A stretch of DNA of 64,000 nt from Hungatella sp. UBA3048 (GTDB taxonomy: Bacteria; Bacillota; Clostridia; Lachnospirales; Lachnospiraceae). The notes beneath the pieces were generated by a model. It saw only the letters and a list, made by a program, of their open reading frames with translations, searched no databases and was not told where the DNA came from. The number at the start of each line of letters is the position of its first letter. The first letter of the stretch is position 1. The position numbers and the translations under genes are program-made. Of this stretch, positions 1 to 8,556 are shown piece by piece. The DNA lies in the NCBI GenBank assembly GCA_002367105.1, contig DFCS01000009.1, forward strand, positions 13,453 to 77,452. The letters are read 5' to 3'.

Positions 1-1857
1 AGGACCAATAAAGAACTGAGCTATGATACCTTTATGAATATGGTAGATCAAAAGCAGGTGGAGTCGGTTAATGTAGAGGATACGAAGATTACCATAAACC
101 CCAAGAAGACCTGGGAAGGATATAAACCTGGCGTTACCTATTATACGGTAAGGATGGACAACGATTTAAATCTGGCGGAGCGCCTTCGCACTGCCGGAGT
201 TGAAACCTTAAGAACCCGCCGTGACGGCAACTTTTTCATTCAGACCATTGTCAGCTATCTGCTCTTGTTTGCAGCCATGGGATTCCTATTGAATTTCATG
301 ATGCGCAGGGTCGGCGGAGGCGGACTCATGGGCGTAGGAAAGAGCAATGCCAAGGTTTATGTGCAGAAGGAAACAGGTATTACCTTTAAAGATGTGGCAG
401 GGGAAGATGAGGCTAAGGAATCCTTAACTGAAATTGTGGATTTCCTCCATAATCCGGGAAAATATACAAAGATTGGTGCTAAGCTTCCAAAGGGAGCGCT
501 TCTTGTAGGACCTCCCGGAACGGGAAAAACCCTGCTTGCCAAGGCGGTTGCAGGAGAGGCTCATGTTCCATTTTATTCTCTGTCCGGTTCTGATTTTGTA
601 GAGATGTTTGTAGGTGTGGGAGCTTCCCGTGTCAGGGATTTATTTAAGCAGGCCCAGGAATCTGCTCCCTGTATCATTTTTATAGATGAGGTAGATGCCA
701 TCGGTAAGAGCCGTGATTCCAGATTCGGCGGAGGAAACGATGAGAGAGAGCAGACCTTAAACCAGCTGCTTTCTGAGATGGATGGATTTGATTCTTCCAA
801 GGGACTTTTAGTGCTTGCAGCAACCAACCGGCCTGAAATCCTGGATCCTGCGCTTCTCCGTCCAGGCCGTTTTGACCGGCGGATCATCGTGGATAAGCCG
901 GATTTAAAAGGCCGAGTGGATATCTTAAAGGTTCATGCCCGGGATGTGCTTCTTGACGATACCGTTGACTTAGATGCCATTGCTCTGGCAACCTCAGGAG
1001 CCGTTGGTTCCGATCTTGCCAATATGATCAATGAATCCGCCATCCTTGCTGTGAAAAACGGCCGTCATGCGGTTGCTCAGAAGGACTTATTTGAGGCTGT
1101 GGAAGTGGTATTGGTAGGAAAAGAGAAAAAGGACCGGGTCCTTAACAAAGAGGAGCGGCGCATTGTTTCTTATCATGAAGTGGGACATGCCCTGGTCAGC
1201 GCCCTTCAAAAGGATTCGGAGCCTGTGCAGAAAATCACCATTGTTCCAAGAACCATGGGTGCTTTGGGATACGTAATGCATGTGCCGGAAGAAGAAAAAT
1301 TCTTAAACTCCAGGAAAGAACTACATGCCATGCTGGTAGGCTATCTGGCCGGCCGTGCGGCAGAGGAGATCGTCTTTGACACCGTTACCACCGGTGCAGC
1401 CAATGATATTGAACAGGCTACCAAGGTAGCGCGGGCTATGATCACCCAGTACGGTATGTCGGAGAAATTCGGCCTTATGGGCCTGGCGTCAAGGGAAGAC
1501 CAGTACTTGAGCGGACGTACCGTAATGAACTGTGCGGAAGCCACTGCTTCCCAGGTGGATGATGAAGTCATGAAAATGCTGAAAGAAGCATATGAAGAGG
1601 CCAAGAGCCTTCTCTCAGAAAACCGGGATGTAATGGATAAGATCGCAGAATTCCTGATCGAGAGAGAGACCATTACCGGTAAGGAATTCATGAAGATATT
1701 CCGGGAGGCAAAGGGAATTCCGGAGCCGAAGGAAGAGAACAAGGATTCTGAAAATGGAGAAGTGTCAAAGGAAGAGGAGGACGGCCTTTCTGATTGGACG
1801 GAAGATAAGAAGGAAATGAAGGAATCCGTTATTGATGTTGGGAACGTTAAAGATTAA
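1..1857 (+). CDS. ftsH: ATP-dependent zinc metalloprotease FtsH (5' end outside window)
   Basis: Membrane-anchored AAA+ protease that degrades misfolded and regulatory membrane proteins. The reading frame is open from base 1, so the gene starts upstream and the first transmembrane helix is missing; the ATG at 34 is internal. Visible in order: part of the extracytoplasmic domain, a second transmembrane helix (about codons 78-100), Walker A GPPGTGKT (about codon 170), Walker B IIFIDEVDAIG, the SRH region ending RPGRFDR, and the zinc site HEVGH at codons 392-396 with the later Asp ligand in GAANDIEQAT. The tail is acidic and Lys/Glu-rich. A strong terminator follows directly. Confidence 0.97.
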   Translation, partial: RTNKELSYDTFMNMVDQKQVESVNVEDTKITINPKKTWEGYKPGVTYYTVRMDNDLNLAERLRTAGVETLRTRRDGNFFIQTIVSYLLLFAAMGFLLNFMMRRVGGGGLMGVGKSNAKVYVQKETGITFKDVAGEDEAKESLTEIVDFLHNPGKYTKIGAKLPKGALLVGPPGTGKTLLAKAVAGEAHVPFYSLSGSDFVEMFVGVGASRVRDLFKQAQESAPCIIFIDEVDAIGKSRDSRFGGGNDEREQTLNQLLSEMDGFDSSKGLLVLAATNRPEILDPALLRPGRFDRRIIVDKPDLKGRVDILKVHARDVLLDDTVDLDAIALATSGAVGSDLANMINESAILAVKNGRHAVAQKDLFEAVEVVLVGKEKKDRVLNKEERRIVSYHEVGHALVSALQKDSEPVQKITIVPRTMGALGYVMHVPEEEKFLNSRKELHAMLVGYLAGRAAEEIVFDTVTTGAANDIEQATKVARAMITQYGMSEKFGLMGLASREDQYLSGRTVMNCAEATASQVDDEVMKMLKEAYEEAKSLLSENRDVMDKIAEFLIERETITGKEFMKIFREAKGIPEPKEENKDSENGEVSKEEEDGLSDWTEDKKEMKESVIDVGNVKD

Positions 1858-1874
1858 TGGTTGAGAATCGTCAG

Positions 1875-1916
1875 GCAGCTGATGCATGGATAGAGCCGTG
1901 CATCAGCTGCTTTTTT
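1875..1916 (+). terminator. Rho-independent terminator of ftsH
   Basis: A 12-bp perfect stem, GCAGCTGATGCA (1875-1886) with TGCATCAGCTGC (1899-1910), is followed by six T. It lies 18 bases after the ftsH stop and separates ftsH from the jet operon. Confidence 0.9.
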
Positions 1917-1946
1917 CATCCCTTGGCAGTCCTTTCCATAATTTCA

Positions 1947-1975
1947 TTGTAAGATAAGGGGATTTTTGATATAAT
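1947..1975 (+). promoter_or_regulatory. Probable promoter of jetABC
   Basis: TTGTAA (1947-1952) and a perfect TATAAT (1970-1975) with a 17-bp spacer, downstream of the ftsH terminator. It leaves a leader of about 145 bases before jetA. Confidence 0.55.
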
Positions 1976-2027
1976 ATAAAGAAAGAGGCCTTGGGTTAAA
2001 AGAAAAACCCGTGAAAACGAAGATTAT

Positions 2028-2059
2028 CGGCTGTCAAAATGGTGATAGCCGTTTCTTTT
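2028..2059 (+). terminator. Leader hairpin / attenuator upstream of jetA
   Basis: CGGCTGTCA (2028-2036) pairs with TGATAGCCG (2043-2051, one G-U) and is followed by TTTCTTTTT. It lies inside the predicted jet leader, so it would stop part of the transcription before jetA. No antiterminator or aptamer was recognised in the preceding bases. Confidence 0.6.
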
Positions 2060-2126
2060 TGTCTGCTTTTATAAGATAAGGCCGGTATTTCATGGTTTTA
2101 GTCAGAGGAAGCAGAAAAAACAGGAG

Positions 2127-3503
2127 ATGAGGCAGAATCAAATGATATTAATGAATGAGATACCGGACCGGTTCTGGGGATTATTCCGTTCCATTAACCG
2201 GTCCACCTACATAGAAGCTTTGTTAAAAATCAATGAGGAATATGAATACAGCAACTACTTTTTAAGCCGGGAGGTGTGTATTCAGGTTCTGGAGGAATAT
2301 TTTACTGCAAAACGGCTGGTCATCTGGCAGGATGAGCTGGAAGATGAGGCGGATGCCTTAGAGCCGACTGCGGTCAGGGTCTTAAACTGGCTGTTAAGGG
2401 CAGGCTGGCTTCGGAAAGTGGATGACTATGCCTCTATGACGGTCAATATCGTAATTTCTGATTATGCTGCCGTCATGATCGAGGCGTTTTTTAAGCTTGC
2501 AAGTGATGAAGAGGATGACACCCAGATTTATATCCAGAACGTTTATGCGATCCTTTTCTCTTTGAAAAATGATCCGAGAGCCGGCGTAAGCCTTTTGAAT
2601 ACGGCTTACATTAATACAAAGCGGCTTAACAAGACTCTGCAGGACATGCTTCACAATATGGACAAATTCTTTGCAAGTCTTTTGGAGAAGAGAGCATATG
2701 GGGAACTCCTGAAGGAACATCTGGAAGGATATGTGGAAGAAATCGTAAAAAAGAAGTATCATATGTTGAAAACTTCGGATAATTTCTATCTTTACAAAAA
2801 TGATATCAAGCGGTGGATCAGCTCCATGCGGGAAGATACAGAATGGATCGGGCAGATGAGCCGCCGCAGCGGCGAGAAGGTAACGGCAGGTGATATTGTA
2901 GAAAAGCTGGATCAGATCGAACGGGGATTTGACGATATCGAGCACCGCATAGCCAACATGGATAAGGAGCATTCCCGTTATATCCGCGCTACGGTTACAA
3001 GGCTTAACTATCTGTTAAATCAGGAGGACAGCATGAAGGGGCTTGTTATCAGGCTTTTAAATCATCTTTCTGAAACAGAAGATCCGGATGAGGCCATAAA
3101 GGAAGTGGGAGGCCTCATGAATTTATCTCAGGTTTCCATTCTCTCTGAAAAATCCCTCTATAAAAAGAGAAGGGCAAGGACAGGCTTTAAGGAAAGTTTA
3201 ATGCCAGAGGAAGAGCCTGCAGAGCTAACCATGGAGGAAATCCTGAATTTAAACCGTTTAAAAAGCCGCTACAGCCGGAAGGAGATCGAAAGCTATATCG
3301 AAGCACATCTGGAAAATGGCCGTATGGAGGTAACGAAAGATACGGTGGGTTCTCCTGAGGAATTTGAAAAGCTGATCCTGGCTTATGATTACTCTACCAG
3401 AAGGAAAAGCATGTATCAGGTGGAGGAGCAGGAGGCGGAGCTCATTGACAACGGCAGATTCCGCTATCCAAAGCTGGTATTTGTAAGGAGGAAAGAATCA
3501 TGA
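2127..3503 (+). CDS. jetA: Wadjet JetA-family protein (MukF/MksF-like kleisin)
   Basis: 458 aa, matching the JetA family (former DUF5716), the kleisin-like subunit of a MukBEF/MksBEF-type SMC complex. The N-terminal half looks like winged-helix and helical modules (IPDRFWGLFRSINRSTYIEAL near the start). The middle is helical with coiled-coil character, and the C-terminal quarter is charged. The start is uncertain: the ATG at 2127 lies too close to its AGGAG, so ATG 2142 or 2151 may be used. The stop overlaps the jetB start in an ATGA, a sign of translational coupling. The family call is from remembered sequence character and the jetB/jetC context. Confidence 0.8.
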   Translation: MRQNQMILMNEIPDRFWGLFRSINRSTYIEALLKINEEYEYSNYFLSREVCIQVLEEYFTAKRLVIWQDELEDEADALEPTAVRVLNWLLRAGWLRKVDDYASMTVNIVISDYAAVMIEAFFKLASDEEDDTQIYIQNVYAILFSLKNDPRAGVSLLNTAYINTKRLNKTLQDMLHNMDKFFASLLEKRAYGELLKEHLEGYVEEIVKKKYHMLKTSDNFYLYKNDIKRWISSMREDTEWIGQMSRRSGEKVTAGDIVEKLDQIERGFDDIEHRIANMDKEHSRYIRATVTRLNYLLNQEDSMKGLVIRLLNHLSETEDPDEAIKEVGGLMNLSQVSILSEKSLYKKRRARTGFKESLMPEEEPAELTMEEILNLNRLKSRYSRKEIESYIEAHLENGRMEVTKDTVGSPEEFEKLILAYDYSTRRKSMYQVEEQEAELIDNGRFRYPKLVFVRRKES

Positions 3504-4150
3504 CCTATGAAGAAAGTGCTGGCATCATCAGCCAGATTCCATATTTTGACGTTTTGGGACAGGGAGAAAAGGAAGAGGTAAGAGCAGGTTTAAGGCTGCT
3601 TCTGCAGCAGACCTTTGTTCTGGAGCATAAATACGACAAGCGTACCAACCGGTTTGCCTATAATCCGGAATTTAAAATCTGCAACAAGCATCTGGAATTT
3701 ATCAGGGCCTATCTGGCAGTCAGCGGAGTGTCTGTACTGGAAAACAGCCAGCTTGGCATTATTTATATCCAGGGAGAAAACACGGTAGGAGACAAGCTTC
3801 CCAAACTGGCCACCCTTTATTTACTGATCTTAAAACTGATCTATGATGAGCAGATGGCGGCAGTTTCCACCAGTGTCAACATCTACACCACATTAAGCGA
3901 GATTCATGAAAAGCTGGGAAATTACCGTTTATTTAAGAAACAGCCTTCACCGACGGAAATCCGCCGGGCTATTACATTGTTAAAAAAATATCAGATTCTG
4001 GAGCCTCTGGATATTTTGGAGGACTTAGACGGGGACAGCCGCATGATCATCTATCCCAGCATCAATGTGGTATTGTTCGGAGATGACGTGCGGGCCCTGT
4101 TAGAAGCACTTGGAGAAGGAGAAGATGACGATGACGAATCAGAAATTTGA
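3500..4150 (+). CDS. jetB: Wadjet JetB-family protein (DUF4194, MukE/MksE-like)
   Basis: 216 aa DUF4194-type protein, the KITE/MukE-like winged-helix subunit that binds the kleisin in JetABC/MksBEF complexes. The body (about residues 25-190) has the family pattern of a compact winged-helix pair, including RTNRFAYNPEF and a hydrophobic LATLYLLILKLIYDEQ helix. The C-terminus is a short acidic tail (GEGEDDDDESEI). It is 4 bp overlapped by jetA and overlaps jetC, so all three should be made in fixed proportion. No nuclease motif is present. Confidence 0.8.
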   Translation: MTYEESAGIISQIPYFDVLGQGEKEEVRAGLRLLLQQTFVLEHKYDKRTNRFAYNPEFKICNKHLEFIRAYLAVSGVSVLENSQLGIIYIQGENTVGDKLPKLATLYLLILKLIYDEQMAAVSTSVNIYTTLSEIHEKLGNYRLFKKQPSPTEIRRAITLLKKYQILEPLDILEDLDGDSRMIIYPSINVVLFGDDVRALLEALGEGEDDDDESEI

Positions 4151-7100
4151 AGCCCTGTCCCGGATACTCCTTAATAACTGGCATTATATCAGCCGGAAAA
4201 CCTTATCCTTTAATCAGGGGATCAACTTCTTTACCGGTCATTCCGGAAGCGGAAAGTCTACGGTTATTGATGCCATGCAGATTCTCCTATACGCGAATAC
4301 TGACGGCCGGGGATTCTTTAATAAAGCAGCAGCCGATGATTCCGACCGGAGTCTTATTGAATATTTGCGCGGTATGGTGAATATCGGAGAGAATAATGAA
4401 TTTGCCTATTTGAGGAACCAGAATTTCTCCACTACCATTGTGCTGGAATTAAAACGGACGGATACGGGAGAATGCCAGTGCGTTGGGATTGTCTTTGATG
4501 TGGATACGGCCACCAATGAAATATCCAGAAAATTCTTCTGGCACAAAGGTCCTCTTTGGGAAAACGGCTACCGTACCGGTTCCAGGACCATGACCATTCA
4601 GGAAGTGTCTGCTTATTTGCAGACCATTTACCCAAAAGACGATTATTTTGCCACCTCCCATAACGAGCGGTTCCGCAGGCAGCTGTATGATGTATACCTA
4701 GGTGGTCTTGATTCGGAAAAATTCCCCCTATTATTCAAACGTGCCATTCCCTTCCGAATGAATATCAAGCTGGAGGATTTTGTAAAGGAATACATCTGCA
4801 TGGAGCAGGACATCCACATTGAGGACATGCAGGAAAGCGTCATGCAGTACGGGCGTATGCGAAAAAAGATCGAAGATACAGTGATTGAGATCGGTTATTT
4901 AAATGGAATGAGGGAAAAGTTCTCATCAGTTTGTGAAAAAGAAGCGGAGATAAGGCAAAATACATATTACTTCCGCAGGATGGAAATTCTGGATTATCAG
5001 GCCAGGATCCAGGCATTCACGGATAAGTCCAGGCTTGCCAGGGAGGATTTAGACCGTCAGGAAGGCCAGCGGACAGCGTTAGAAGGGCAGATGGAAGATC
5101 TGACCAGACAGGGGAATGAGCTGCTTGGACGGATTTCTTCCACCGGCTATGAGGATCTGAAGAATCAGCTGGAATCAGCGAAGGAACTATCCAACCATTT
5201 AAATAAGAGCGTTACCAAATGGTCTCAGACAGGGGAGCGGCTGAAGGAATGGATAGACGAAGAGGCTACCTCCAACCAGACCATATGGGATATAGAAGAA
5301 TTTGAAAAGAATTCCATTGATGAGGAAAAGTTGAACCGCCTGAAAAAATCCATTGCCGAGATGAGAAAGGAAACAGAAGAAGCTCAAAAAGAGGCAGAAG
5401 GAATTCTCCGGGATATCCGGAAAAAAGAGCGCCAGACAAGTGAAGAGCTGGCTCAGTTAAAGGCTGGAAATAAGGCATATCCAAAATATTTGGAACGTGC
5501 CCGGTCCATCATTCAGCAAAGGCTTTTGGAGGAAACCGGCAAGGCGGTGGAGGTCCATGTGCTTGCAGATCTTCTGGATATCAGGGATGAGACCTGGAGA
5601 AATGCGGTAGAAGGCTATCTGGGCAATAATAAGCTGTCCCTGGTGGTGGCTCCGGCCTATGCAGAAGCAGCCATGGCTGCTTACGGGGAACTGGACAGAG
5701 CAGAATATTTTAATGTGGCAGTTCTGGATACGGAAAAGGCGGGGCAGAATTCCTATGAAGTAGTGAAAGATGGTCTTGCCGAAGAGGTTACGGTGAGGGA
5801 GGCTTATTTACAGCCGTACATTGACTTACTTTTGGGCAGGGTCGTCAAGTGCAGGAGCTTTAAAGAGCTGCGCCGCAGCCGCATTGGAGTGACCCCTGAC
5901 TGCATGCTGTACCATACGTTCCGCCTGCAGCATATGAATCCCGATAATTACACCAAATTTGCATATATCGGCAAGGACAGCGTCAGGAGAAGGATCCGGC
6001 TTCTGGAAAAGAACCTGGTTTCCCTGGAAGAGGAGAAAAAGCCTCAGGAACAGGTTTTAAAGGAATGCAAGCGCATCTTATCCATGGAGGGCTTAGGAGA
6101 AGATACGGGCGTTTACCTGGAATGGCAGCAGGATATGGAGGCCTTTAAGGAAAAGGAAAAAGAGATCAGACGGCTGGAACAGAAGTTTGAAAAGCTGAAG
6201 GCTCAGGATGTAGAAGAATGGGTGAAGGAAAGGGAGGCCATCTTACAGCTCTGTGATAGAAAGAGGGCGGAGCAGAGTGCAGTTGCAGAACTGATTTTTG
6301 GCATCAACAGCGAGATCGAACGGTTCCGCAGGGAATCCCTTCAGCTGCAGGAAGAGCTGGTTTCAAAGGAACGGGAATTTGAAACGGATGATGAGCTGGA
6401 AATTAAGGTGAAAGAAATTTTGGAAAGCAGGGAAAATTGCCGGTACGACCGCCTTAAAAATGAATTTTTCGGAGATTGTAAGAAGTCAGAAGATGCCCGT
6501 GATCAGGCATTCCAGGCCCTTGTAGGCTCCAGAGGAGAGTATGCCAGAAGATATCCCAATCGGAACTTTTCCCTGACAGCAAAGGATAATGGGGAATATG
6601 ACCGCCTTCTTGAGACTATGGAGTGCGGAAATCTGGAAGAATATAAAAAGATGGCCGCCGAGCAGGCGAAGTCTGCAGTACTACATTTTAAGGATGACTT
6701 TATGTTCAAGATCCGAAGCGCCATAAGGGATGCGCTTTTACGAAAAGATGAGCTGAACAAGATCATCAGCCGGCTGGATTTCGGTAAGGATAAGTATCAG
6801 TTTGTCATTGGAAGGAATAAAGGGCCTGATGGGAGATATTATGACATGTTCATGGACAATTCCCTGGAGGTAAATCCCGCCTGTCTTACAGATTCCCTGG
6901 ATAACCAGATGAACTTGTTCACCATGGAGCATGAGAACCAGTACGGAGAAATCATCAATGACTTAATAAACATTTTCATCCCGCCGGAAAACGCCACACC
7001 GGAAGAGATGGAAGAGGCCAAGCGGAACATGGATAAGTATGCGGATTACCGGACGTATCTATCCTTTGATATGCAGCAGATCATTCAGAACGAGGATGAG

Positions 7101-7538
7101 GTCATTAAGATCCGTTTAAGCAGGATGATCAAAAAGAACTCTGGCGGAGAGGGGCAGAACCCTCTTTACGTAGCCTTACTGGCCAGCTTTGCCCAGGCTT
7201 ACCGGATCAGCATGTCTCCCAAAATACAGAGAAATCCCACCCTCCGCCTGGTGGTGCTAGATGAGGCGTTTTCCAAGATGGATGCGGAGAAGGTGGCTAG
7301 CTGCATTGAACTGATCCGGGGACTGGGCTTCCAGGCCATTATCAGCGCAACCAACGATAAGATTCAGAATTATGTGGAGAATGTGGACAAGACCTTTGTA
7401 TTCGCCAATCCTAATAAGAAGTCCATTTCCATTCAGGAATTTGAGCGGGAAAGCTTTCCGGAGCTGATGCGGGAGCTTGATGAAGGGGAAATCAACGAAG
7501 AAGAACTTGATGATAACCTTAATTTGCAGGATTCCTGA
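4131..7538 (+). CDS. jetC: Wadjet JetC-family SMC ATPase (MukB/MksB-like)
   Basis: About 1135 aa SMC-like ATPase, the motor of the JetABC complex. Walker A GHSGSGKST is at residues 36-44. Two long coiled-coil arms (about 230-430 and 630-800) flank a hinge-like globular region. The C-terminal head carries the signature NSGGEGQNP (about 1003) and Walker B LVVLDEAFSKMD (about 1040). The start at 4131 is chosen because AAGGAG (4116-4121) is 9 bases upstream; ATG 4125 and TTG 4110 are alternatives. The gene overlaps jetB by 20 bp. No jetD (TOPRIM nuclease) follows: the next gene is on the other strand. Confidence 0.88.
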   Translation: MTNQKFEALSRILLNNWHYISRKTLSFNQGINFFTGHSGSGKSTVIDAMQILLYANTDGRGFFNKAAADDSDRSLIEYLRGMVNIGENNEFAYLRNQNFSTTIVLELKRTDTGECQCVGIVFDVDTATNEISRKFFWHKGPLWENGYRTGSRTMTIQEVSAYLQTIYPKDDYFATSHNERFRRQLYDVYLGGLDSEKFPLLFKRAIPFRMNIKLEDFVKEYICMEQDIHIEDMQESVMQYGRMRKKIEDTVIEIGYLNGMREKFSSVCEKEAEIRQNTYYFRRMEILDYQARIQAFTDKSRLAREDLDRQEGQRTALEGQMEDLTRQGNELLGRISSTGYEDLKNQLESAKELSNHLNKSVTKWSQTGERLKEWIDEEATSNQTIWDIEEFEKNSIDEEKLNRLKKSIAEMRKETEEAQKEAEGILRDIRKKERQTSEELAQLKAGNKAYPKYLERARSIIQQRLLEETGKAVEVHVLADLLDIRDETWRNAVEGYLGNNKLSLVVAPAYAEAAMAAYGELDRAEYFNVAVLDTEKAGQNSYEVVKDGLAEEVTVREAYLQPYIDLLLGRVVKCRSFKELRRSRIGVTPDCMLYHTFRLQHMNPDNYTKFAYIGKDSVRRRIRLLEKNLVSLEEEKKPQEQVLKECKRILSMEGLGEDTGVYLEWQQDMEAFKEKEKEIRRLEQKFEKLKAQDVEEWVKEREAILQLCDRKRAEQSAVAELIFGINSEIERFRRESLQLQEELVSKEREFETDDELEIKVKEILESRENCRYDRLKNEFFGDCKKSEDARDQAFQALVGSRGEYARRYPNRNFSLTAKDNGEYDRLLETMECGNLEEYKKMAAEQAKSAVLHFKDDFMFKIRSAIRDALLRKDELNKIISRLDFGKDKYQFVIGRNKGPDGRYYDMFMDNSLEVNPACLTDSLDNQMNLFTMEHENQYGEIINDLINIFIPPENATPEEMEEAKRNMDKYADYRTYLSFDMQQIIQNEDEVIKIRLSRMIKKNSGGEGQNPLYVALLASFAQAYRISMSPKIQRNPTLRLVVLDEAFSKMDAEKVASCIELIRGLGFQAIISATNDKIQNYVENVDKTFVFANPNKKSISIQEFERESFPELMRELDEGEINEEELDDNLNLQDS

Positions 7539-7595
7539 AAAAAATAAAAGGGCAGTGGCTGCGTTGATTTCAGAATAGTAATTATATAAAATAAA

Positions 7596-7643
7596 AAAGA
7601 GGGTTCCTGAAAGTCATTTTACGACTATTGGGAACCCTCTTTA
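7596..7643. terminator. Bidirectional terminator between jetC and the YheO-like regulator
   Basis: AGAGGGTTCC (7598-7607) pairs perfectly with GGAACCCTCT (7631-7640). A run of A on the left gives a strong T tract for the minus-strand gene; the right side has only a short T run for jetC. Confidence 0.75.
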
Positions 7644-7665
7644 CCATTTCACCGATCATGGTTAT

Positions 7666-8304
7666 CTAATGGCTTTCGTTCAGATAGTTATAGATGCTGT
7701 ATCTGGATAATCCCAAAAAGTCAGCCAGCTTTTCAGCCGCTTTTTTAATCAGGAAGAATCCCTTATCGTCTAAGGTGTGGACAACTGACACCTTCTCTTC
7801 TTTTGTTAAATTCCCCACGGTTTTTCCGGTCATGTTTACGGCATCTTTCATCATGATTTCCAGCAGTTCATCAACATTTCCCACAAACAGTTCAGGGGTC
7901 TGGGTAAGAGCCTTGGAGCTGGAACAGGTAAAGGTCCGTAAGGTGTTTTCACATTTGATCATATCTGTAATATCTAAATTAATGCACAAGCTTCCGTTCA
8001 CTTTTCCATATTCGTCACGGAAGTACTTGCTGGAAGAACGTAAGATCCGGCCGGTAGGTGTTGCGTTAACATAGCTGTACTGGTCATCCGGTGAAGCAGA
8101 TCCCTTTAAAATCTCTAATCCGGCATTGGTGCCTCCATCTCCGACTTTTCTTCCGGTCACATGTCCGTTCCAGATTGCGACGATTGTCTGGTCATATGGC
8201 AGGGTAAGGTCATGTAAAACCACTTCACAGTTTTCTCCGAATTGCATCGCAATGCATTTTGCAATGTCAGACAACAGGTTTAAGTTATCAGAAACATATC
8301 CCAT
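7666..8304 (-). CDS. YheO/DauR-family PAS-HTH transcriptional regulator
   Basis: 212 aa, one-component regulator. Residues about 5-120 form the YheO-like PAS domain (starting AKCIAMQFGENCEVVLHDLT). The C-terminal 60 residues form a DauR-type helix-turn-helix ending KLADFLGLSRYSIYNYLNESH. DauR, a known member, represses D-arginine catabolism in Pseudomonas; family members often sit beside RidA and D-amino-acid genes. Here it diverges from an operon holding an N-acyl-D-amino-acid deacylase, a D-amino-acid PLP enzyme and RidA, so it is inferred to control that operon and sense one of its intermediates. AAAGGAT precedes the ATG. Confidence 0.85.
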   Translation of the reverse strand: MGYVSDNLNLLSDIAKCIAMQFGENCEVVLHDLTLPYDQTIVAIWNGHVTGRKVGDGGTNAGLEILKGSASPDDQYSYVNATPTGRILRSSSKYFRDEYGKVNGSLCINLDITDMIKCENTLRTFTCSSSKALTQTPELFVGNVDELLEIMMKDAVNMTGKTVGNLTKEEKVSVVHTLDDKGFFLIKKAAEKLADFLGLSRYSIYNYLNESH

Positions 8305-8451
8305 AGTAAATTTTATCCTTTCAACAAAATGTCTAAGTGAATTATAAATGAAATGTGAGATAAAGTCCAGTAATAATCCAGTATTTGTTGAATAAAAAAA
8401 TTAACATTATAAAAAACAGACAAAAAAATATAAAGAAACCCATGATAATTG

Positions 8452-8480
8452 TTGACAAAATACATGAAGTATAGTATATA
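8452..8480 (+). promoter_or_regulatory. Promoter of the glycan/D-amino-acid operon
   Basis: Perfect TTGACA (8452-8457), a 17-bp spacer and TATATA (8475-8480), 76 bases before the lipoprotein start. The AT-rich 250-bp divergent region carries repeated TGTTGA or TCAACA words at 8321, 8386, 8451, 8503 and 8515, which are candidate operator half-sites; ACAAAATGT occurs at 8324 and again at 8496. Confidence 0.65.
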
Positions 8481-8556
8481 TTGATTATGAGTTAAACAAA
8501 ATGTTGAAGTCTAATCAACAAAAAGTTCAAACCATATTTTTTATAGGAGGTATTTT

